Assembly (NCBI GenBank): GCA_002171975.2
Contig: NHIO02000035.1
Location: 5,943 to 47,069, forward strand
Source: Flavobacteriales bacterium TMED191
GTDB taxonomy: Bacteria > Bacteroidota > Bacteroidia > Flavobacteriales > TMED113
DNA length: 41,127 bases
Direction of reading: 5' to 3'
Made by a program: the position numbers and the translations under genes. Shown one piece after another: positions 36,501-41,127 of this stretch (within the stretch, counting starts at the first letter, position 1; each line of letters begins with the position of its first letter). The notes under the pieces were generated by a model. The model was not told where the DNA came from. It worked only from the letters and a program-made list of their open reading frames with translations, and did no database searches.

Positions 36501-36625
36501 GTAATTGCTAATAATTCACGATGCGGATTATTATTTTTGTTGGATAAAAGCTTTTTAATATATTCCTTGACCAGTGTGTAGGTTTTTCCTGAGCCAGCAG
36601 AAGCTTTATATATATTTAGATTCAA
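33521..36625 (-). CDS. AddA-like UvrD-family helicase-nuclease
   Basis: A 1034-residue superfamily 1 helicase. Walker A is ASAGSGKTYT at 8-17. Motif Ia is ITFTNKASSEMK, motif II is FIDEFQDTS near 390, motif III is GDGKQAIYRWRGGD, motifs V/VI are IHKSKGLQFPVVIFP and LLYVAMTRPEDRLY, and a RecB-type nuclease tail has RPDRVV...LIDYKTGKKH (about 988). It pairs with the AddB-like protein to process DNA ends. The frame opens with TTG at 36625, directly after an in-frame TAA, and no ATG precedes the P-loop, so TTG is the start. It begins 11 bp after the esterase gene. Confidence 0.92.
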   Translation of the reverse strand: MNLNIYKASAGSGKTYTLVKEYIKKLLSNKNNNPHRELLAITFTNKASSEMKTRIISTLYEFSKVKHASSYDSIYNTIKLELAYSDEQLIIESKKALSQILHSYSFFSVSTIDKFIYKIIKGFSYELELPSNFEVELDKDNIIQEGVMSLLDEIGFDTQLTNKLLAYSDYKTNQDKNWDIQEDLLQVSKELFKDQKFIFINELMDLKSISLRQKELIKSINQFEKSILNYQKNLSNLIQGIPASVFPYKALPTYIQKLKRTPFKELEISITTNKRIYNSLINNVWAKKTASINEKNQINQISNTLNSSLNNLIKYIDANYPIYRFNKKCYSSLFLVSVLGRIDQKIASIKQENNIIHISEFNQIIFRFLMKNSVPFIYEKIGTRYNHYFIDEFQDTSIMQWRNLFPLVEESVSKGGSCLIVGDGKQAIYRWRGGDVEQFLEICDSNRQGVASLNTNYRSGKEIVNFNNEFFKFLSKKLTGNYNRLYNKLDQKSAKNLSGFIELSFLDEKGQKLDSETLKLICEKVKDTVNDGYLYKDISILTRNNKEITKIAAFLTENDIPIISSESLLIKHSLSVEFLLNNLLIIQNQSDHFAKANLLEYLINNNMIMQNKISVHQFISENSQTTNKEFQHLLNQFGFNFYLEKLTNINLYELVERLIRIFSLNKKDNIYINFFLDFVFEFSTRFKSSITDFLYYWGQKKDTASIIIPEGINAVEIMSIHKSKGLQFPVVIFPFANWKDDLGKDQKWFNVSSFFTGKKDNEPVITLLPLKQEIESWPKPFPQEYVNHKIQVLLDNINLLYVAMTRPEDRLYIISNLDSRRGNIYHYFLEFLTAQKNASFVENNFQSGEKLTSHTKISPVQNPTIKNIVSIGWRNRLRIRKNHVINKNVKQKYSIVWGDLIHKIMAGINTKDDIDKMLDHLEVETKYSLEIYNKIKNQILRIINSDKISHLFQVKLKIYSETSILSEDGQIYRPDRVVVNNNIEASLIDYKTGKKHASHKQQMHKYEEVLIKLKFKKVHKYIVYLTDGDIIEVK

Positions 36626-36636
36626 TTAATTTCTTA

Positions 36637-37779
36637 TTAATTAATTATAAATTTTTTTTGGACTGATCCATCCTTATACACATTAAAAATAAATCCTTTA
36701 TTATTAAACTTAACAGTTCTACCTAAAATATCTTTTCTATATATCAGTTCTCTTGATTTATTGAGTTCATTTAGTTCTATGTTATTGCAGTCTATATGAT
36801 TATAGACAAATGTCGTTACAAAATCAATCATTTCCTGTTTGTCTCCAGCATTTAAATCCCACGGACAATGTCCTGCGCCATCATATATTAAAAGGTCATT
36901 AGAAACACCGTATTTTGATATAATTGGCTGAATTGCCATGCTTCCACAAGCAGTTAGATTATTTGGACTATTTAATATCGTTCCACATTCATCTGGTACC
37001 GTCTCATCTTCTGTTCCATGGCAGCTAACAATAGGTGTTAAATCTGTATCGTCAATCCAATTAACTGTGTGTAAAGCACCTGCTAAATTAATCATACCGC
37101 TAATGTTTGATGAATAACCTTCATTTCCACTCATTCCTTCCATACCTCCATTAATAGTTGCTAGATCAAGAGCATAATCTTGTCCACTTTCATCAATTCC
37201 TGAAACAAATTCCTCGACAGTTTCAATATAACTCATATGTGGTCCTAAACAAGCACCTGCAGAATTACCTCCCATCCAAATTTGATTCTGATCAATACCA
37301 TAAGGGTTACTAAGTTCTGCAAATTCTTTTCTGAAAAATCTAACTGCCGCTTTTGCGTCAGTCATAGAACTATAAATGACTTTAATACCATTTTCTAAAT
37401 TTGTCATCCATATAAATCCTGCAAAACCTAATACAGTAGGATCAGTAGCAAGTCGATAATTTATTGAAGCTGCTACATAACCTCTTTTTGCAAAAGTTTC
37501 ACATAAATCAACCATGGTAGGATTACTTTTGGATCCTCCAATAAAAGAACCTCCATGAGCTAAAATAATTAAGGGTCTATTTGTGCATAAATCAACGTCT
37601 GAACTTGGCTGATATATATCCATTTTTAAATTATATATATCAGAATATGTAACATTGGTTTCAACAGTAATATCGTTGAAGACTTCTTCTTGATAACGAT
37701 TAGCACAATCACAATCATTGATCTGAGCAGAGAGCTGATTAAATATCAGTAAAATAGTAAGAGTATATAAGCGTTTCAT
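36637..37779 (-). CDS. Secreted alpha/beta-hydrolase (esterase-like) with T9SS sorting domain
   Basis: A 380-residue exported hydrolase. The signal peptide MKRLYTLTILLIFNQLSA is followed by Q, so cleavage would leave an N-terminal glutamine. Motifs are the oxyanion HGGSF, the nucleophile elbow GGNSAGA, the acid in CHGTEDETVP and the His in GAGHCPW, arranged as in carboxylesterase/lipase-type hydrolases. The end (KDILGRTVKFNNKGFIFNVYKDGSVQKKF) looks like a type A T9SS domain. The substrate is unknown. The ATG overlaps the preceding gene's stop (ATGA), and the AddA-like gene follows after 11 bp. Confidence 0.87.
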   Translation of the reverse strand: MKRLYTLTILLIFNQLSAQINDCDCANRYQEEVFNDITVETNVTYSDIYNLKMDIYQPSSDVDLCTNRPLIILAHGGSFIGGSKSNPTMVDLCETFAKRGYVAASINYRLATDPTVLGFAGFIWMTNLENGIKVIYSSMTDAKAAVRFFRKEFAELSNPYGIDQNQIWMGGNSAGACLGPHMSYIETVEEFVSGIDESGQDYALDLATINGGMEGMSGNEGYSSNISGMINLAGALHTVNWIDDTDLTPIVSCHGTEDETVPDECGTILNSPNNLTACGSMAIQPIISKYGVSNDLLIYDGAGHCPWDLNAGDKQEMIDFVTTFVYNHIDCNNIELNELNKSRELIYRKDILGRTVKFNNKGFIFNVYKDGSVQKKFIIN

Positions 37780-38258
37780 TTTTTTATTTCTTTTTTTAAT
37801 ACATAATGTTTAACAATATATGAATTATGGGATGTACTATATGAGCTAATTTCCTTCCAACCTTCGCTTCCCATATAATTTAATGCATCAATAACAGAGC
37901 TATATTTTTTTAAGTCACTAGCTACTAATGTAAACATTTTATCACTGGTCCATAAACTGTCTCGGTTGCCATAATTTATTGATATATCTTCTTTTGTTCC
38001 TAAAAATTTCCTAATTGATATTAAATCACAGAAAATTTCTATGCTTTTGCTTTCATAAGAAATTCTATCTACATCTTGCAACAGTATCGATGATTGCTTT
38101 TTTTTATTAGAATCTATATAAAAATATCTAAGCAAGTTATCCGACATATTAATAACTCTAACTGATGAGATAGTTGTATCACTAGTAAATATTGTATCAC
38201 TCTGAGCAAGTATAGTTATAGGTACTAAAACTATAAAAACTAATAATCTATTAATCAC
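37776..38258 (-). CDS. 160-aa exported protein of unknown function
   Basis: I do not recognise a named family. A GTG start at 38258 opens a clear signal peptide (MINRLLVFIVLVPITILA) followed by Q, so the mature protein should begin with Gln. The middle (LLRYFYIDSNKKKQSSILLQDVDRISYES) resembles short beta-strand domains that sense or bind at the cell surface. The end (VIDALNYMGSEGWKEISSYST, KHYVLKKE) recalls DUF4177-like proteins (EGW...YVLKR), a weak likeness. No ATG is available in frame downstream of the last stop. It overlaps the esterase gene by 4 bp and follows the adhesin gene by 37 bp. Confidence 0.7.
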   Translation of the reverse strand: MINRLLVFIVLVPITILAQSDTIFTSDTTISSVRVINMSDNLLRYFYIDSNKKKQSSILLQDVDRISYESKSIEIFCDLISIRKFLGTKEDISINYGNRDSLWTSDKMFTLVASDLKKYSSVIDALNYMGSEGWKEISSYSTSHNSYIVKHYVLKKEIKK

Positions 38259-38295
38259 TTTACAGTATTTAAATATTGTTGAATAATTGCATTTA

Positions 38296-41127
38296 TTATT
38301 TTACAATATTCATTGTATTAGTAACTGAGTATCCCGAAGCAGTCATTCGCATGAAATATGTTCCCGGAGCAACATCATCTGAATTAAACTTCAATGTATA
38401 CATTCCTGAATCATACGTTTCATTAGTAAGTTCTTTTACTAAATTCCCTAACATATCATATACGCCTATCATTACATCGCCTGTTCTAGGAGCAAAGAAG
38501 CTAACTGATGTTGAAGAACCAAATGGATTTGGAACATTTGGATATAACTCATATCCCATGCCCTCTACCATTGTTGTAATATTTCCTGCAATAGAAATGC
38601 CATTTTCAGAATATATATTACTTCCTTCAACCCAGCTCTTAACTTCAAGAACTTCTATCTTATCTTCGAATTTTCTCCAAAGTTCAAATGTAACCTCTTC
38701 ACCATCTAATAAACCTTCTACTTCTTCAGTAGTAGCATCATCTCCCCAAACAGTTAGGGCTGTTGCAGCTCCTGTATAAGTAACACTACCAACTAACATA
38801 CCATTTTCAGAATATGCAGCAATCTCATCTCCTTCCTGAGGCATGTTCTCCCAAGAATCTACAGGAATACCAATTGTCATATTACTTCCTGTATTAGTAG
38901 ATTCTGAATACTTTGTTAAAGGATAAATTGGTGTTGGGCTATATGCAAATCTACCTCCCTCAATAGCCGGGTAAGAGAAAGTTGCGTCGTTAGCAACCTT
39001 AATTTGATAACCTAGACCTGGGTTCATCATACCTGAACCACCACCAAGAGCATTAACCTCAATGATTGGCCAGTATACAGCACCCGCTCCATCTTTTAAT
39101 ATAACTAGATTCTCTGCTAATGGCGCCATCATGGCCTCTGCTCCACCTGCAGTCTGATGTAGGTAAGCAATATAACTCCAACCTGAAGGCATGAACATTT
39201 CAAAATCAGATGGGATTAAATCTCCTGAAATTTCTAATAAATCACCAGCACCCATCTTAATCTGATAACCTTCTCCATCTGTTAAAGAGCCTATAAAGTT
39301 CATTCCTAATAAGGGCCAATATACAGCACCCTCTTCATCCTTCATGATAATTAAATTTTCAACTACATCACCCAGAACCGTTTCAAGTGAACCGTCTGCA
39401 GGAGATATAAATGTAGAGTAAATACCCCATCCTGAAGGTAGATCAATTGTTTGTGCAAAAATTGTTCTTGCTATAATATCTATAACATGTGATAGTCCGC
39501 CAACAACAAATTCATCAGTATCATCATAACTTTCATCATAAACTGCATCTGCTGCATAATACATACCTGTAGATGAATCCCATATCAACCACTCAAAAAC
39601 ATCGCCTGTTTCGAACACACTACTATAAGCATTTAATATATCAAATGAACCATTCCACATCATCATACCACCAATAGACCCTGAAACCATCTCCCCATTT
39701 TGATTAACCTCAACACCAAAACCTACTGCAATGTAATCTCCGTAAGTTATTGCATCATAATCTATTGTTATATTAGCATTAGAAGGAACTTCAATTTGAT
39801 GGAAGAAAGGTGTTTCTACAACATCCCAATCTGATGGAGAAATAAATGGAACTGTTACATCAACTGAAACAGTACATCCATTTTCATCAGTTACTGTCAA
39901 CGAATACGTTCCTGCAAATAGGTCTGCTAAATCTTCAGAGGAAGCATCAAACGAAGAGCCATCTGCTAAAATTGCTGACCAAGAATGTGTATAGTTCCCA
40001 GCACCACCGTTAATTGTTACGCCAATTAAACCTGAACCTGTATCAATATCCCCAAGAATATGTGGACCCGGGATAACATCATCAACAACTAAAGTCATTT
40101 CTTCTGTTTCTGTGATTTCAACCTCGATAGATACTGAACATCCATTTTCATCTGTTGCCGTTACTGAGTATGTTCCTGCTCCTATGTCAGAAAGATCCTC
40201 ACTAGTTGCTCCATTTGACCAGTCATATGTGTAAATTCCAGTACCTCCTTCTACAGTAACATCAATAGAGCCATCAGCTGCTCCATTACATGAAACTCCA
40301 AAGCCTGTATAGTCAGAGTGTGTCTCCGTAATAGTCATTTCAAATGTTTCTGTAATTTCAACTTCAATAAATACTGAACAACCATTTTCGTCAGTCACTG
40401 TTACTGAGTATGTTCCTGCTGATAAGCCATCAACATCCTCCGTAAATGCTCCATTTGACCAGTCATATGAGTAAATTCCAGTACCTCCTTCTACAGTAAC
40501 ATCAATAGAACCGTCTGTTGCTCCATTACATGAAACTCCAAAACCTGTATAGTCAGATTGAGTTGCAGATATTACCATGGCTTCTGTTTCTGTAATTTCA
40601 ACTTCAATAAATACTGAACAACCATTTTCATCTGTTGCTACAACCGAATACGTTCCTGCTCCTAAATCAGAAAGATCCTCTGTATCAGCACCATTTGACC
40701 AAACGTATGTATAGTTTCCAGTACCTCCTTCCACAGTTACATTAACAGAACCGTCTGTTGCTCCATTACATGAAACACCAAAGCCTGTATAGTCAGAGTG
40801 TGTCTCTGAAATAGTCATCTCATCTGTTTCTGTAATTTCGACTTCGATAGATACTGAACAACCATTTTCATCTGTTGCTGTAACTGAGTATGTTCCTGCT
40901 GGTAAGCCATCAACATCTTCTGATGCGCCCATCATTGCACTTCCCGCCATCCATACATATGAGTAGTTTCCAGTACCCCCTTCTACAGTTACATCAATAG
41001 AGCCATCAGCTGCTCCATTACATGAAACTCCAAAACCTGTATAGTCAGAGTGTGTCTCCGAAATAGTCATTTCATCTGTTTCTGTAATTTCAACTTCAAT
41101 AAATACTGAACAACCATTTTCGTCAAC
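38296..41127 (-). CDS. SprB-repeat surface protein with T9SS sorting domain (5' end outside window)
   Basis: The visible 943 residues are open at the right edge, so the N-terminus and further repeats are missing. From N to C there are four near-identical SprB-type repeats of 80-84 aa and one diverged repeat. Next is a beta module (YGDYIAVGFGVEV ... FEWLIWDSSTG), then two copies of an SGW module (LPSGWGIYSTF ... GAVYWPL ... GEGYQIK and MPSGWSYIAYL ... GAVYWPI ... GLGYQIK), and a second beta module (EGDEIAAYSENGMLVGSV ... FELWRKF). It ends with a type A T9SS domain (YPNVPNPFGSSTSVSFFAPR). SprB-like proteins are large cell-surface adhesins, some linked to gliding. It heads a five-gene run on this strand. 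Confidence 0.88.
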   Translation of the reverse strand, partial: VDENGCSVFIEVEITETDEMTISETHSDYTGFGVSCNGAADGSIDVTVEGGTGNYSYVWMAGSAMMGASEDVDGLPAGTYSVTATDENGCSVSIEVEITETDEMTISETHSDYTGFGVSCNGATDGSVNVTVEGGTGNYTYVWSNGADTEDLSDLGAGTYSVVATDENGCSVFIEVEITETEAMVISATQSDYTGFGVSCNGATDGSIDVTVEGGTGIYSYDWSNGAFTEDVDGLSAGTYSVTVTDENGCSVFIEVEITETFEMTITETHSDYTGFGVSCNGAADGSIDVTVEGGTGIYTYDWSNGATSEDLSDIGAGTYSVTATDENGCSVSIEVEITETEEMTLVVDDVIPGPHILGDIDTGSGLIGVTINGGAGNYTHSWSAILADGSSFDASSEDLADLFAGTYSLTVTDENGCTVSVDVTVPFISPSDWDVVETPFFHQIEVPSNANITIDYDAITYGDYIAVGFGVEVNQNGEMVSGSIGGMMMWNGSFDILNAYSSVFETGDVFEWLIWDSSTGMYYAADAVYDESYDDTDEFVVGGLSHVIDIIARTIFAQTIDLPSGWGIYSTFISPADGSLETVLGDVVENLIIMKDEEGAVYWPLLGMNFIGSLTDGEGYQIKMGAGDLLEISGDLIPSDFEMFMPSGWSYIAYLHQTAGGAEAMMAPLAENLVILKDGAGAVYWPIIEVNALGGGSGMMNPGLGYQIKVANDATFSYPAIEGGRFAYSPTPIYPLTKYSESTNTGSNMTIGIPVDSWENMPQEGDEIAAYSENGMLVGSVTYTGAATALTVWGDDATTEEVEGLLDGEEVTFELWRKFEDKIEVLEVKSWVEGSNIYSENGISIAGNITTMVEGMGYELYPNVPNPFGSSTSVSFFAPRTGDVMIGVYDMLGNLVKELTNETYDSGMYTLKFNSDDVAPGTYFMRMTASGYSVTNTMNIVK
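39847..41127. repeat. Tandem SprB-type coding repeats, 240-252 bp
   Basis: Units on the minus strand are 41070-40819 (252 bp), 40818-40579, 40578-40339 and 40338-40099 (240 bp each), then a diverged 252-bp unit 40098-39847. The tail of another unit runs to 41127. The first four share nearly all residues in SDYTGFGVSCNGA, GSIDVTVEGGTG, AGTYSVTATDENGCSV and IEVEITET. The 252-bp unit carries a 4-residue longer loop (MAGSAMMGA). Such identity suggests recent duplication or gene conversion. Confidence 0.9.

Noticed and set aside
38302..38317. Palindrome TACAAT-ATTC-ATTGTA at the adhesin gene end as a terminator
   Set aside because: It covers the last codons, and the transcript is followed by A-rich, not U-rich, sequence.
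39847..41127. Regular repeats that could suggest a CRISPR array
   Set aside because: The period is 240-252 bp, the reading frame stays open through all units, and the translation is an SprB-type repeat, so this is a coding tandem repeat.

Overview
The window reads as a low-GC, tightly packed chromosome segment of a marine-type Bacteroidota, most likely Flavobacteriales. The evidence is type IX secretion (T9SS) C-terminal sorting domains on three predicted exported proteins, SprB-type repeats, a type II glutaminyl cyclase, an SDR-type L-threonine dehydrogenase, a purD/DUF6341/DUF6427-like neighbourhood, TAnnTTTG promoter boxes and no obvious Shine-Dalgarno sequences. I found no rRNA, tRNA, CRISPR array, prophage or insertion sequence. 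Gene ends often overlap, including convergent pairs, which points to a streamlined genome.

Layout. 1-4077 (+): a truncated Lys-rich membrane protein, the YebC/PmpR regulator, purD, a DUF6427-like membrane protein and purQ, with a 46-codon DUF6341-like gene lying antisense between purD and the DUF6427-like gene. 4171-7189 (-): yicC-gmk-nadD and an EamA transporter. 7247-8398 (+): a trans-sulfuration PLP enzyme. 8692-9223 (+): two paralogous two-helix mini-proteins separated by a strong intrinsic terminator, the first with a good promoter. 9252-11951 (-): DNA polymerase I whose 3'-5' exonuclease domain appears catalytically dead. 12029-13318 (+): an HTTM/vitamin K carboxylase-like membrane protein. 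13315-16704 (-): L-threonine dehydrogenase, cysS and a glutaminyl cyclase lipoprotein. 16751-21518 (+): trhO, hmgA, hppD and a cation/proton antiporter. 21525-23968 (-): aspS and a DUF554 protein. 24045-24917 (+): tadA and a bacilliredoxin. 24944-25955 (-): plsC and gatC. 26027-26992 (+): trpS. 26984-29444 (-): a T9SS metalloprotease and a 2-Cys peroxiredoxin. 29548-30711 (+): hflX. 30708-41127 (-): a five-gene same-strand run of SprB-repeat adhesin (runs off the right edge), small exported protein, T9SS esterase, and AddA-like and AddB-like helicase-nucleases.

How the genes fit together. Most are housekeeping: purine synthesis (purD, purQ, gmk), NAD (nadD), translation and tRNA (cysS, aspS, trpS, gatC, tadA, trhO, hflX), DNA repair (polA, addAB-like), and tyrosine breakdown (hppD then hmgA). 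A secretion theme runs through the right half. T9SS cargo is encoded at 27669-29444, 36637-37779 and 38296-41127. Two exported proteins should expose an N-terminal glutamine after signal peptidase I cleavage, the expected substrate of the glutaminyl cyclase at 13315-14298. The least explained elements are the mini-protein pair at 8692-9223, the inverted repeats upstream of trpS and polA, and the nearly identical tandem repeats of the adhesin.
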